A DNA stretch of 64,000 nucleotides from Dyella nitratireducens (GCF_014642835.1 NZ_BMJA01000001.1:1227102-1291101); one strand, 5' to 3'; numbered from the stretch's first letter, positions 43,099 to 52,871 are shown. A program made the numbers and translations. Notes: generated by a model from the letters alone, not told the origin.

Positions 43099-44484
43099 AT
43101 GCCAGTACGCATCACCCGTCTGCTCACCGCTGCCCTGATCGGCGCCGGTCTTTCCACTGCTGTGCTCGCTGCGGCCACGCAATCGCTCACCTGGCGCGGC
43201 GACGTGGTTACCGCCAACGGGGTGGTCAAGGGCGTCGTGAAAGCCTGGCAGTCGTCCGGGCATGGCTCGGTGCAGATTCAACCGTTCAACACGGCTTCTG
43301 GCTTGGATGCCGTTGCTGGCGGCTCCGCCGATATCGCCGGCAGTGCGCGCCCCAGCTCGGGCAGCGCCACCGATAGCGGACTTACCTTTACGCCAGTGGC
43401 ATGGGATGGCCTGGTGCTGATCACCAGCCCGGCGAACCCGGTCAGCAACCTCACACTGCAGCAGGTGCACGACATCTACTACGGCAAGATCACCAACTGG
43501 AAAGAAATTGGCGGCAACGATGCGCCGATCGACGTATTCGCCGTGGCCAGCCCCGGCGACGGCGTGGAATTCAGCTTGCGCAAGCTGCTGTTCGGTCGTG
43601 GCAGCCAGCCAGTGGCGGCACCGCGTCTGTACGTGAATACCACGCAGTTGGAGCAGTCGGTCGCACTGGACCCGCGCGCCTTCGGCGTGACCACGCTGTC
43701 GAGCGTAGCTGGCAACGCGAAGATCAAGATGCTGCACATCGATGGCACGGCGCCGAGCGTTTCGTCCGTGGCCAGCGGCGCGTATCCGCTGTTTTCGCCG
43801 CTGTATCTGGTGACCAATTCGTCGAGCCCGAACGCTGCGGCAGCCAAGGAGTTCGTGGATTTCGCGCTGAGCGACAAAGGTGCCTCGGCACTGCGCGCGC
43901 GCGCGCTCGTGCCATATGACGCGGGTTCCACGTTGATTGCGATGGATGCCTCGCGCCGCAGCCGCATCCTTGCCGAAGTCGGTGCGCGCGCCAGCGCCGA
44001 GCCGACCCAGATCGCCGCTGCCCCCACGCGCACCGCTGCACCAGCCGCTGTTGCGGCTGCACGCCCGGCTGCTGCTCCGGCTACGCCGACGCTGGCCAAG
44101 GTCAGCGGCTCGGTGTTGACCCCACCACCAAGCAGCCTGAAAGGCGTGCGCGGCGACGCGTTTACGCAAATGGCCGCCGCCGATCGCGGCAGCTTCGCCA
44201 AGGTCACCAGTGATGCGTACGTGAGCCATGGCAAAGTGGCGATGGCCAAGGTCACGGCGAAAAACACCAGCAAGCCCTCAAGCATGGCGAACAAGGCCGA
44301 AAGCAAGAAGAAGCTGGCTGCTGTCGATAACAAGCCGGCGCGCAGCTATCGCGTTGCCGCCGGCGAGACGCTGTACTCCATCGCACGCAAGCACGGCGTG
44401 GACGTGGCGCAGATCCGCAACTGGAACCATTTGAAGGACAATACGGTGCGCACCGGTCAGGTGCTGCGCATCGAGAGTCGCTAA
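43099..44484 (+). CDS. PstS-like phosphate-binding domain fused to a LysM domain
   Basis: A 461-residue exported protein with a signal peptide (1-24). A PBP-like periplasmic domain (about 25-290) has the PstS-type features GSADIAGSARPSS, LTLQQVHDIYYGKITNWKEIGG and a SPGDGVEFSLRK loop. A long Ala/Pro/Lys-rich linker follows, then a C-terminal LysM domain (about 416-461; YRVAAGETLYSIARKHGVD). LysM would tether it to peptidoglycan. The phosphate ligand is inferred; the domain is shorter than classical PstS and no pst genes are adjacent. A HAD gene starts four bases after its stop. Confidence 0.85.
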   Translation: MPVRITRLLTAALIGAGLSTAVLAAATQSLTWRGDVVTANGVVKGVVKAWQSSGHGSVQIQPFNTASGLDAVAGGSADIAGSARPSSGSATDSGLTFTPVAWDGLVLITSPANPVSNLTLQQVHDIYYGKITNWKEIGGNDAPIDVFAVASPGDGVEFSLRKLLFGRGSQPVAAPRLYVNTTQLEQSVALDPRAFGVTTLSSVAGNAKIKMLHIDGTAPSVSSVASGAYPLFSPLYLVTNSSSPNAAAAKEFVDFALSDKGASALRARALVPYDAGSTLIAMDASRRSRILAEVGARASAEPTQIAAAPTRTAAPAAVAAARPAAAPATPTLAKVSGSVLTPPPSSLKGVRGDAFTQMAAADRGSFAKVTSDAYVSHGKVAMAKVTAKNTSKPSSMANKAESKKKLAAVDNKPARSYRVAAGETLYSIARKHGVDVAQIRNWNHLKDNTVRTGQVLRIESR

Positions 44485-44488
44485 TCGC

Positions 44489-45187
44489 TTGCAGATTCTT
44501 GCCATCACGATCGATCTGGACGACACCCTGTGGCCGGTCATGCCGGCCTTGCAACAGGCGGATCGTGACTTGGACGACTACCTGCGCCTGCATTACCCGC
44601 AGGTAGCGAAGACTTGGCCTATCCCCGCATTGCGCGAACTGCGCGCACTTGTGGCGGCCGAGCGCATCGACCTGGCGCATGACTTCACCGCGCAGCGCTA
44701 CATCACCATGCAGCGCGCTTTCGATGCCTGCGGCGTGAGCGATGCACCGCTGGATGCAATGTTTGAAGTCTTCGCCGCCGCACGCAATGCGGTGACACTC
44801 TACCCCGATGCCCTGCCCGCGCTGGAACGCATGCGCATGGCGTTACCGATGGCAAGCCTGACCAACGGCAATGCCGATCTGGAACGCATCGGCCTGCACC
44901 TGCATTTCGCGCACCGCATTTCGGCGCGCGATGTGGGTGTGGCGAAGCCGGATGCGCGCATCTTTCTTGCCGCGGCCGAGAAGTTGGGCGTAGCGCCGGA
45001 GAACATCCTGCACGTAGGGGATGATCCGGAGCTGGATGTGGTGGGTGCGCGTGAGGCAGGGATGCGTACGGCATGGATCAATCGTGCGGGGCATCCGTGG
45101 CCGGGGACGCTGGGTGTCGCGCCGGATTTGGATTTGCGGGATTTGGCTGGGTTGGTGGCGTGGTTGGAAGCCGCGTCTAAGCCGTAG
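44489..45187 (+). CDS. HAD-family hydrolase
   Basis: A 232-residue HAD phosphatase. Motif I is DLDDTLW (DxDxT), motif II LTNGN, motif III Lys in VAKPD, and motif IV HVGDDPELDVVGA. The all-helical cap follows motif I, placing it in the YjjG/phosphoglycolate-type class. The start appears to be TTG, four bases after the previous stop, so coupling is likely. The TAG stop at 45185-45187 lies in the palindromic repeat. Confidence 0.9.
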   Translation: MQILAITIDLDDTLWPVMPALQQADRDLDDYLRLHYPQVAKTWPIPALRELRALVAAERIDLAHDFTAQRYITMQRAFDACGVSDAPLDAMFEVFAAARNAVTLYPDALPALERMRMALPMASLTNGNADLERIGLHLHFAHRISARDVGVAKPDARIFLAAAEKLGVAPENILHVGDDPELDVVGAREAGMRTAWINRAGHPWPGTLGVAPDLDLRDLAGLVAWLEAASKP

Positions 45188-45258
45188 GTTGGGGTGCAAA
45201 CCCCAACATCCTCGCGTACCCGTACATGTCGATGTTGGGGTTTGCACCCCAACCTACG
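45184..45258. repeat. GTAGGTTGGGG palindromic repeat, copy 4
   Basis: Inverted arms as at 111-186. TAG at 45185-45187 is the stop of the HAD gene; the repeat begins within the gene's last codons. Confidence 0.95.
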
Positions 45259-45361
45259 ATGTGCTGAAAACACGCGAGCGCTTTGAACCCCCGCGCAAAA
45301 GCGCGCATCATCTGCGGCTAACTCCACGACTCGCGCACACTCAACGCGCGCAAGGAACTGC

Positions 45362-46738
45362 ATGTCCGCCCTGATCGCCCAATCCTCCGGTCGCCGCGCA
45401 CCTACGCCGATCGAAGCCACTGACGCCACGCACCTTTCCAGCTTGCGCAAGCGCTTGAATGCCGCGCAGCGCAGTTGGCTGGATGAAAACGGCTTCGATG
45501 GAAAGCCCGGCAGCGTGTGTCTGGTGCCGGAGGCGAACGGCAAGCTGGCGCGCGTGGTGGCGGGTGTGGATCGGCAAGAATCACTGAGCGCGCTGGCGGC
45601 GCTGCCGCTGATGCTGCCCACGGCGGAATATACGTTGGCTCCGGAAAGCGTGCCGCTGGATCCGCAACTCTCCGCACTTGGCTGGGCGTTGGGCTGTTAT
45701 CAATTCACCCGCTACCGCAACGCCAAGCGTCCGGGTTCGCCGCTGGTGGTCAACACCGCGACCTTGGCCACGCTGACGCCGCTGATCGAAGCTACGTACT
45801 TTGTGCGGGACCTGGTCAACACACCCACCGAGGACATGGGTCCGAAGCAGCTCGCCGATCAGATCAAGCAGTTGGGCAAGACCTACAAAGCCAAGGTACG
45901 CGAGTGGGTGGGTGAGGAACTGCTGGAAGACAACTTCCCCACCATCCACGCGGTGGGCCGCGCGAGCCATCGTCCGCCGCGCCTGGTCGAGTTGTCCTGG
46001 GGCAAGGCCAACGATCCGAAAGTGGTGCTAGTCGGCAAAGGTGTGTGCTTCGACACCGGTGGCCTGGATCTGAAGCCTTCCGACGGCATGCGCTGGATGA
46101 AGAAGGACATGGGCGGTGCAGCGCATGCGATCGCACTGGCCGGTTTGGTGATGGAAGCGAAGCTGCCGGTGCGGCTGACCTTGCTGGTGCCTGCGGTGGA
46201 GAACGCGGTGGCGGGGAATGCGATGCGTCCAGGCGAAGTGATCGTCACGCGTGGCGGTCACAGCGTGGAGGTCGACAACACCGATGCCGAAGGCCGCCTG
46301 ATCCTGTGCGACGCACTGGCCTATGCATCCGAGCAGAAGCCGGAGCTGATCATCGACTTCGCCACCCTTACCGGCGCGGCGCGCGTGGCGCTCGGCCCCG
46401 ATTTGCCGGCGCTGTTCGCCAATGACGATCAGCTTGCCGAAGCCGCACTCGCTTGCGGCAACACCGTTGCCGATCCGCTTTGGCGGCTGCCGTTGTGGCG
46501 GCCGTATCGCAAGTTGCTGGAATCCTATCTTGCTGACTTTGCCAATGCGGGTCCGTCGCGCCATGCCGGTGCGATTACCGCAGCGCTGTTCATGGAGCGC
46601 TTCATTCCCGAAGGCATGCCCTGGCTGCATCTGGATACGTATGCGTGGAATGACGGCGATCGCCCGGGTCGTCCGCGTGGTGGCGAGGCAATGGGGCTGC
46701 GCGCGATGTTTGCGTTGTTGAGCAAGCGCTACGGTTGA
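45362..46738 (+). CDS. Leucyl aminopeptidase family (M17) protease
   Basis: A 458-residue M17 metallo-aminopeptidase. The C-terminal catalytic domain has GKGVCFDTGGLDLKP (Lys and Asp metal/substrate residues), WMKKDMGGAA, and the family signature NTDAEGRL, with a VPAVENA and TLTGAARVALG segment. It removes N-terminal residues from peptides using two metal ions. Length is slightly short compared with PepA (about 500), because the N-terminal domain is reduced. It stands between two palindromic repeats, and a second aminopeptidase follows. Confidence 0.93.
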   Translation: MSALIAQSSGRRAPTPIEATDATHLSSLRKRLNAAQRSWLDENGFDGKPGSVCLVPEANGKLARVVAGVDRQESLSALAALPLMLPTAEYTLAPESVPLDPQLSALGWALGCYQFTRYRNAKRPGSPLVVNTATLATLTPLIEATYFVRDLVNTPTEDMGPKQLADQIKQLGKTYKAKVREWVGEELLEDNFPTIHAVGRASHRPPRLVELSWGKANDPKVVLVGKGVCFDTGGLDLKPSDGMRWMKKDMGGAAHAIALAGLVMEAKLPVRLTLLVPAVENAVAGNAMRPGEVIVTRGGHSVEVDNTDAEGRLILCDALAYASEQKPELIIDFATLTGAARVALGPDLPALFANDDQLAEAALACGNTVADPLWRLPLWRPYRKLLESYLADFANAGPSRHAGAITAALFMERFIPEGMPWLHLDTYAWNDGDRPGRPRGGEAMGLRAMFALLSKRYG

Positions 46739-46758
46739 GTAGCGCCGAGGTGGCCCTC

Positions 46759-46835
46759 GTAGGTTGGGTTAGCGCAGCGTAACCCAACGTATTCATGCGG
46801 CATTGTTGGGTTACGCTGCGCTAACCCAACCTACG
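46759..46835. repeat. GTAGGTTGGGTTAGCGCAGC palindromic repeat (variant family)
   Basis: Arms GTAGGTTGGGTTAGCGCAGC...CCCAAC and the reverse complement around a 16-base spacer. It shares the GTAGGTTGGG ends with the main repeat family, but the inner arm is different. Confidence 0.93.
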
Positions 46836-46935
46836 AATCCTCGTGCAGCCATGCTCCCATGCATGACTTCTGGCTTAGTCGCCCAGCCGCATAACGCCGC
46901 ATGATGCCGGGATATCCACTCGGCACTCATGACCC

Positions 46936-48669
46936 ATGCGCCCATTGCGTCCCGCCCTGCTCGCACTCAGCCTCACCCTTGGCCTCATCGGCTACGCCAG
47001 TGCCCAGAACCACCAACCGCCGCTCACCACGCTGACGGAAAATTCCGGTGGCGTGATGCCGCCCGAACAAAAACGCGTGCACTTCGATCATGCCGAATTG
47101 CATATCGCGGTTGATCCGGCGCAGCAACGCATCGATGCCACCACCGCGTTGAGCTTCACCGCGCGCGAACCCACCGACGTGCTGGTGCTGGACCTGGATC
47201 GCAACTTGCCGATCAGCGCGATCGAGGTGGATGGCAAGCCGCTGGCACCCAGCGCCTGGAGCAACCCGGAAGGACGCCTGCGCATCCAGCTGCCGAATGC
47301 ACTGAGTGCCGGCGAGCATGTCTCCGCCACCGTGCATTACGGTGGCCAACCGCACGTGGCGAAGAAGGCGCCGTGGGATGGCGGTTTTGTGTGGAGTCAC
47401 ACGAAAGACGGTCAACCGTGGGTGGGTAGCGCCGTGGAGGGCGAAGGCTGCGATCTGTTCTGGCCCTGCATCGACCATCCGCAGGGCAAGCCGGATCTGG
47501 TGGATCTGTATGTGACCGTGCCCAAGCCGCTGGTGGCACCAGGCAACGGTGTGCTGGTCGGCATCAGCGACGAGGGTGACAAGCAGACCTATCACTGGCG
47601 CGCGAAACATCCGACCACTTATGCCATTTCCATCAACGTCGGCCCATTCAAGGAACTCACCGGCGAGTACCACAGCCGCTACGGCAATGTGATTCCGCTG
47701 CAGTACTGGTATCTGCCAGGCGAAGAGGAGCAGGCCCGCAAATTGTTTGCCGAATTCTCGCGCATGCTCGCTTTCAATGAAGCCATGATCGGTCCTTACC
47801 CGTTCGGCGACGAGAAGATGGGCGTGGTGGAAACGCCCTATCTCGGCATGGAACACCAGACCATCAACGCCTACGGCAACGACTATAAAAAGGACGGCGG
47901 CGGCTTCGATTGGCTGTTGCAGCACGAGTTTGCACACGAATGGTTCGGCAACCAGATGACCAATGCCGACTGGGACGACATGTGGCTGCACGAGGCTTTC
48001 GCAACCTACATGCAGCCGTTGTATAGCCAGTCGATCAACGGCGACATGGGTTATTACGCGTGGTTGCAGAAGATGCGCCTGGCCCTGCGTGATCACTTCC
48101 CGATTGTTTCAGGCAAAAGCCAGACCGAGGAGCAGGTCTACGACGACGACCATGGCCCCGGTCTGGACATCTACGACAAGGGTGCGCTGATGCTGCACTC
48201 ATTGCGCGGATTGATCGGCGATCGGGATTTCTTCGCGAGCTTGCGCGTGCTGGTGTATGGGCGCCCTGATCCGAAGCCGGGCAATTTCGCGCCGCATTAC
48301 GCTAGCTCGCATGATTTCATCGCTATCGTGAACAAGGTGACGGGGCGTGATCTAAGTTGGTTCTTCGATGTGTATCTGTATCAGGCCGAGCTGCCAGCAT
48401 TGGATCAACAACGCGCGGGCAATACGCTGACCTTGCGTTGGCGGGTGCCGCATGACTTGCCCTTCCCGATGCCGGTGGAGGTGCAAGTCGGCGAGACCTT
48501 GCGCACGCTGCCGATGACACACGGCGAAGGCTCGCTGGAAGTACCGGCGGATGCGCTGGTGATCATCGATCCGCATTCGAAACTGCTGCGGGATTTGCCG
48601 CAGGTGACGGAGTATCAGCAGTGGGAGAAGGCACAGAAGGCGGCGCAGAGCAAAGCGAAATCTGGCTAA
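46936..48669 (+). CDS. Secreted M1-family aminopeptidase
   Basis: A 577-residue zinc peptidase with a signal peptide (1-23, ending ASA). The N-terminal beta domain (about 45-235) leads to the thermolysin-like domain with His330-Glu331-x-x-His334 and Glu353 as zinc ligands (HEFAHEWFGNQM...LHEAF). The exopeptidase loop reads LGMEHQT where many M1 enzymes have GAMEN. The helical C-terminal domain is absent; the protein ends after a short beta domain. It would trim peptides in the periplasm. Confidence 0.92.
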   Translation: MRPLRPALLALSLTLGLIGYASAQNHQPPLTTLTENSGGVMPPEQKRVHFDHAELHIAVDPAQQRIDATTALSFTAREPTDVLVLDLDRNLPISAIEVDGKPLAPSAWSNPEGRLRIQLPNALSAGEHVSATVHYGGQPHVAKKAPWDGGFVWSHTKDGQPWVGSAVEGEGCDLFWPCIDHPQGKPDLVDLYVTVPKPLVAPGNGVLVGISDEGDKQTYHWRAKHPTTYAISINVGPFKELTGEYHSRYGNVIPLQYWYLPGEEEQARKLFAEFSRMLAFNEAMIGPYPFGDEKMGVVETPYLGMEHQTINAYGNDYKKDGGGFDWLLQHEFAHEWFGNQMTNADWDDMWLHEAFATYMQPLYSQSINGDMGYYAWLQKMRLALRDHFPIVSGKSQTEEQVYDDDHGPGLDIYDKGALMLHSLRGLIGDRDFFASLRVLVYGRPDPKPGNFAPHYASSHDFIAIVNKVTGRDLSWFFDVYLYQAELPALDQQRAGNTLTLRWRVPHDLPFPMPVEVQVGETLRTLPMTHGEGSLEVPADALVIIDPHSKLLRDLPQVTEYQQWEKAQKAAQSKAKSG

Positions 48670-48672
48670 TGC

Positions 48673-48747
48673 GTAGGTTGGGGTGCAAACCCCAACATTG
48701 CCATGTAGATCGAGATCACGATGTTGGGGTTTGCACCCCAACCTACG
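48673..48747. repeat. GTAGGTTGGGG palindromic repeat, copy 5
   Basis: Inverted arms as at 111-186. CTA at 48743-48745 is the TAG stop of the leftward DUF4126 gene; the rightward gene ends with its own TAA four bases earlier. Confidence 0.95.
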
Positions 48748-49339
48748 TGACCGCTCGGAATTTGCGTAATCGCGTGACCATCATGCGCAAGCCGCGCACG
48801 ATCTTCGGCAGCAGCCAACAGATCAGCGCAATGAACAGCGCCAGCAAGATCAGCAGCACCAACGGATGCTGCCAGGCCAGATAAAGAATCCCCAGCAACG
48901 AAATATCCTCGCCAGCACTCGCGCCCCAATTGCTGAAAGGCTCGGGCGACGTGTTGATCAACGCTCGCGTACCGGATTTCGCCAGATGCGTGCCGGTGAC
49001 GACTGCACCACCGAGCAACGCCGCTGCGATCTGCTCATCCGCACCTGAGTTCTTGAACACACCCCAGGCGAGCAAGGTGCCGACCGGGATGCGGATGAAG
49101 GTCTGGATGGAATCCCACACGCTATCGAACACGGGGATTTTGTCGGCCAGGAATTCGCCGACCGTCAGCACACCGGCCGTGACGAGCACCCAGTTGTGGC
49201 TGAGCACTTCCAAGCCTGGCGGCAAGGTGACGTAGCCCAAGCGCCCGAGCATGCCGGCGATGAACAAGGTGGCGTAGAGACGGATGCCGCTGGCCCAGGC
49301 GAGGCCGCCGGCGAGGGCGAGGTTGGAGAGCAGGTTCAT
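48743..49339 (-). CDS. DUF4126 membrane protein
   Basis: A 198-residue membrane protein. The start MNLLSNLALAGGLAWASGIR is chosen over longer in-frame starts that run into the next palindromic repeat. Hydrophobic helices lie at about 3-28, 48-68, 80-102, 108-125 and 150-180, with the GxxLxSGIRLY opening typical of DUF4126. Function unknown. The TAG stop is provided by the repeat at 48673-48747. Confidence 0.82.
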   Translation of the reverse strand: MNLLSNLALAGGLAWASGIRLYATLFIAGMLGRLGYVTLPPGLEVLSHNWVLVTAGVLTVGEFLADKIPVFDSVWDSIQTFIRIPVGTLLAWGVFKNSGADEQIAAALLGGAVVTGTHLAKSGTRALINTSPEPFSNWGASAGEDISLLGILYLAWQHPLVLLILLALFIALICWLLPKIVRGLRMMVTRLRKFRAVT

Positions 49340-49409
49340 AAGCGGCAAAGTCCTGATTGCGGCGAGACCTGCGGCATCCTCGCTCCAACCCGTTACGAAA
49401 TCCATGGGC

Positions 49410-49484
49410 GTAGGTTGGGGTGCAAACCCCAACATCAGGGAGCGCACAGACATGGCGATGTTGGGGTTTGCACCCCAACCTACG
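49410..49484. repeat. GTAGGTTGGGG palindromic repeat, copy 6
   Basis: Inverted arms as at 111-186, placed 70 bases upstream of the DUF4126 start. It supplies no stop codon here. Confidence 0.95.
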
Positions 49485-49498
49485 AATGTTTCCCGCCA

Positions 49499-49533
49499 TA
49501 AAAAAAGCAGCGCCGAAGCGCTGCTTTTTTTGT
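49499..49533. terminator. Bidirectional rho-independent terminator
   Basis: GCAGCGC CGAA GCGCTGC (49507-49524) flanked by A6-7 on the left and T7 on the right, so both strands end in a T-run. It serves the leftward tail-specific protease gene. Confidence 0.95.
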
Positions 49534-49549
49534 TTCATAGACCCTTGGC

Positions 49550-51853
49550 CTACTTGCCGCTCGACCCGGCCGCGGCCGGCGCCGGCGACGCACCCGGCTC
49601 CGTCATCGGTGTCGGCAGCGAGACCGGGCCATTGGCCGCGGCCATCGACGGGCTATCGCCCTGCTTGCCGCCGTACGGCAGTACTTCTGCCGCCAGCTTC
49701 GGGTCGGAACCGATCAGGCCAACTGCATCAAACAGGATGTGCGCGGTTTCCTGCAGCTGCGGATCAGGTGCCTTCTTGGCTTCTTCCTGCTGTTTCAATT
49801 CCGACTTCAGACTGCGCTCGCTCGGGTTGAGGCCGTCGTCGAGCTGGTCGTCATCGCTCACGTCAGCGGCGCCGCCGTCGATCGTCTTGTGGCGTGCGCG
49901 GAAGTCGGCCTGCATCGCATCCAACTGCTTGCGCTCGGCCTGGCGCTGGTCGTAATTCAGCGAGATGCTGGTGCGGTCGGCCAACTTCTTGTACTGGTTG
50001 AGTTCGTCCAGCATCAGCTGCCATGCCGGCGACTTGGCCACGCGTGCGTCATGCATCTGCGCCAGCTGCGACAGGTAGGCCTTCATATCGGCGACCGGCT
50101 TGTAGTCGGCGGGTGCGATCTGGGTCCACGGCAGCGCGTTGTCGTAGGTGGACTCGCCGAAATCCTTGTCATCGCCATTGCTCGGGTACTGAAGATCCGG
50201 CGTGACGCCACGCAGTTGGGTGGAGCCGCCGTTGATGCGGAAGAATTCCTGCACGGTCATCTTCAGCGCGCCGAAGTCCGGTTTGTTGTCGGTGTCGGCG
50301 GCGAAGCGGTTGAGGTCGATCAAGGTCTGCACCGTACCCTTGCCGAAGGTCTGCGTGCCGATGATCAGGCCGCGGCCGTAGTCCTGGATGGCTGCGGAGA
50401 AAATTTCCGACGCCGACGCGGTGCCACGGTTGACCAGCACGGCCAGCGGGCCACTCCAGCTCATGCCCGGATCGTCATCGCCCTGCACTTGCACCTGGCC
50501 GCGCGCATCGCGCACCTGAACCACGGGGCCCTTGTCGATGAACAAACCGGTGAGTTCGTTCGCCTCGTACAGCGAGCCGCCGCCGTTGTTGCGCAGATCC
50601 ATCACCACGCCCTGCACACCTTCGGCCTTGAGTTCGCCCAGCAACTTGGCGACGTCGCGGGTGGCACTCTTGAAGTTCTTGTCGCCTTCGCTGCGTGCGC
50701 CGAAGTCGGAATAGAACATCGGCAGTTCGATCACCCCGATCTTGCGGGTGACGCCGTTGTCGGTGATCTCGATGACCTTCTTCTTGGCAGCCTGCTCTTC
50801 GATGGTGACTTTCTTGCGCACCAGCGAAATGGTGTCGTGCTTGCCCTCGGTGCCCTGGTCAGCCGGCACGATTTCCAGGCGCACGGTGGTGTCCTTCTTG
50901 CCGCGGATCAGGTTGACCACATCGTCGATGCGCCAGCCGACCACGTCCTGGATTGCGCCGGTGTCGCCCTGACCCACGCCCATTACGTAGTCGCCCACGT
51001 GCAGCTTGCCGGACTTGATCGCGGGACCACCGGGCACGAGTTCGCGGATCACGGTGTAATCATCGCGCTGCTGCAGCACGGCGCCGATGCCTTCCAGCGA
51101 CAGCTTCATGGAGATGTCGAAGTTCTCGGCGGCGCGCGGACCCATGTAATCGGTATGCGGATCGGTGGAGTTCGCATACGCGGTCATGAAGGTCTGGAGC
51201 GCGTCCTGGTCATCGAGCTGCTTCATGCGGTCGATGTAATTGCTGTAGCGCTTGTCGAGCGTCTTGCGGATGTCGTCGTCGCTCTTGCCGGCCAGCTTCA
51301 GGCGCAGCCAGTCGTTCATGGTGCGCTTGCGCCACAAGTCGTTGAGCTCGTTCTGGTCCTTGGGCCAGTCGGCCTTCTTGCGGTCGATGGTGTAGGTGTC
51401 CTGGGTGTTGAAGTCGAAGCCCTGCTTCAACAGGCTGCGCGCATAGTTCATGCGGTCGATGGCGCGCAGGATGTACTGGTTGAAGATGTCGAACGGGCCG
51501 GACAGATCCTTGTTCCAGATCGCGTTGCCCAATTGGTCTTTGTACTTGGCGAACTTCGCCATGTCTTCCTGCGTGAAGAAGACCTTTTCCCCGTCCAGCA
51601 ACTTGAAATACAAGTTGTAGATCTTCTGCGACATCGCTTCGTCGAGCGGCTGCGCGTCGTAGTGGAAGCGGGTGAGCAGGTGCGCGGAGATCAGTGCCGC
51701 GTTGGCTTCGTCGGCGGTCGGTTGCAGCGGCAGCGTGGATACCTTGCGCGGCTTGCTGGCGCCCATGTCGGCGGCCGATTGCGCGAAGGCTGCCGTCGTG
51801 GTGACGCTCAAAGCGACCAACAGGGCTAGCAGGGGACGAAAGCGAAGGGTCAT
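49550..51853 (-). CDS. prc: Tail-specific (C-terminal processing) periplasmic protease
   Basis: A 767-residue S41 protease. The start at 51853 gives a signal peptide (MTLRFRPLLALLVALSVTTT to AFA); upstream in-frame residues belong to the lipA end. N-terminal helical domain, PDZ (about 235-320; GGPAIKSGKLHVGDYVMGV), then the catalytic Ser/Lys dyad in GTASASEIFSAAI and TFGKGTVQT, about 25 residues apart. A C-terminal helical domain follows. Prc trims lipoproteins and peptidoglycan enzymes such as MepS. A strong terminator ends the transcript. Confidence 0.94.
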   Translation of the reverse strand: MTLRFRPLLALLVALSVTTTAAFAQSAADMGASKPRKVSTLPLQPTADEANAALISAHLLTRFHYDAQPLDEAMSQKIYNLYFKLLDGEKVFFTQEDMAKFAKYKDQLGNAIWNKDLSGPFDIFNQYILRAIDRMNYARSLLKQGFDFNTQDTYTIDRKKADWPKDQNELNDLWRKRTMNDWLRLKLAGKSDDDIRKTLDKRYSNYIDRMKQLDDQDALQTFMTAYANSTDPHTDYMGPRAAENFDISMKLSLEGIGAVLQQRDDYTVIRELVPGGPAIKSGKLHVGDYVMGVGQGDTGAIQDVVGWRIDDVVNLIRGKKDTTVRLEIVPADQGTEGKHDTISLVRKKVTIEEQAAKKKVIEITDNGVTRKIGVIELPMFYSDFGARSEGDKNFKSATRDVAKLLGELKAEGVQGVVMDLRNNGGGSLYEANELTGLFIDKGPVVQVRDARGQVQVQGDDDPGMSWSGPLAVLVNRGTASASEIFSAAIQDYGRGLIIGTQTFGKGTVQTLIDLNRFAADTDNKPDFGALKMTVQEFFRINGGSTQLRGVTPDLQYPSNGDDKDFGESTYDNALPWTQIAPADYKPVADMKAYLSQLAQMHDARVAKSPAWQLMLDELNQYKKLADRTSISLNYDQRQAERKQLDAMQADFRARHKTIDGGAADVSDDDQLDDGLNPSERSLKSELKQQEEAKKAPDPQLQETAHILFDAVGLIGSDPKLAAEVLPYGGKQGDSPSMAAANGPVSLPTPMTEPGASPAPAAAGSSGK

Positions 51854-51863
51854 GGGTTTCTCT

Positions 51864-52871
51864 TCAGGCGTGCTCGGTGACGCCAGCCGCGTGAGCCTGC
51901 TGGTCGGCGTGATAGGAAGAACGGACAAGCGGGCCGGAGGCGACGTGATGGAAACCCATCGCCTCGCCGGCAACGCGCAGTGATTCGAATTCATCCGGCG
52001 TCCAGTAGCGCACCACTGGATGATGATGCGGTGTGGGCTGCAGGTATTGGCCGATGGTGACCATCTCCACATCATGCGCGCGCAGGTCACGCAGCGTTTC
52101 GATCACTTGTTCGTAGGTTTCGCCCAGGCCCAGCATGATGCCGGACTTGGTGGGCACATCCGGATGCTGCGCCTTGAAGCGCTTGAGCAGATCCAGCGAC
52201 CACTGGTAGTCGGCACCCGGACGCACTTCGCGATACAGGTGCGGCACGGTTTCAAGGTTGTGGTTGAACACGTCCGGTGGGAAATCCTTCAACACTTCCA
52301 GCGCGCGCTCCATGCGGCCCTTGCCACGGAAATCGGGCGTAAGGATTTCGATGCGGGTGGTGGGGTTGGCATGGCGCACGGCGCGGATGCAGGCAGCGAA
52401 ATGTTCCGCACCGCCATCGCGCAGGTCGTCGCGATCCACCGAGGTGATCACCACGTACTTCAGGCGCATGTCGCGGATGGTGTCGGCCAGGCGCGCCGGT
52501 TCCAGCGGATCGGGCGCAGCCGGACGGCCGTGTGCCACATCGCAGAACGAACAACGGCGCGTGCACACGTCACCCAGGATCATGAAGGTGGCGGTGCCCT
52601 TGCTGAAACACTCGTGGATGTTCGGGCAGGAGGCTTCTTCGCATACCGTGACCAGCGCGTTCTCGCGCAAGCGTGCCTTCAACTGCTGTACGGCGTTGCC
52701 CTGTGGCAGACGCACGCGGATCCAGCTGGGTTTGCGCAGTGTGGGAACGTTGGTATCGAAGCCGGCGCGGTTGAGGGCGATCTTGTCGCCCCCGAGTTGC
52801 TTCTCGGCTGGCGCGCCGCTGACGACGCTGATCGGAATGGCTTTGCTGGAGGATGCGCTGGTATCGCTCAT
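51864..52871 (-). CDS. lipA: Lipoyl synthase
   Basis: A 335-residue radical-SAM enzyme. Both iron-sulfur clusters are visible: [12 protein letters not shown] (auxiliary cluster) and CTRRCSFC (CxxxCxxC, radical SAM cluster), plus the terminal RSSYHA serine. It inserts two sulfurs into octanoyl-carrier proteins. It starts eight bases after the lipB stop. Confidence 0.97.
   Translation of the reverse strand: MSDTSASSSKAIPISVVSGAPAEKQLGGDKIALNRAGFDTNVPTLRKPSWIRVRLPQGNAVQQLKARLRENALVTVCEEASCPNIHECFSKGTATFMILGDVCTRRCSFCDVAHGRPAAPDPLEPARLADTIRDMRLKYVVITSVDRDDLRDGGAEHFAACIRAVRHANPTTRIEILTPDFRGKGRMERALEVLKDFPPDVFNHNLETVPHLYREVRPGADYQWSLDLLKRFKAQHPDVPTKSGIMLGLGETYEQVIETLRDLRAHDVEMVTIGQYLQPTPHHHPVVRYWTPDEFESLRVAGEAMGFHHVASGPLVRSSYHADQQAHAAGVTEHA

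Noticed and set aside
111-49484. Scattered direct and inverted repeats as a possible CRISPR array
   Set aside because: The copies are dispersed singly over the window, are internally palindromic, have no regular spacers and no cas genes are present.
49739-51829. A 696-codon open frame antisense to the tail-specific protease
   Set aside because: Same cause: the mirror of a high-G+C gene; the opposite strand holds a clear S41 protease.
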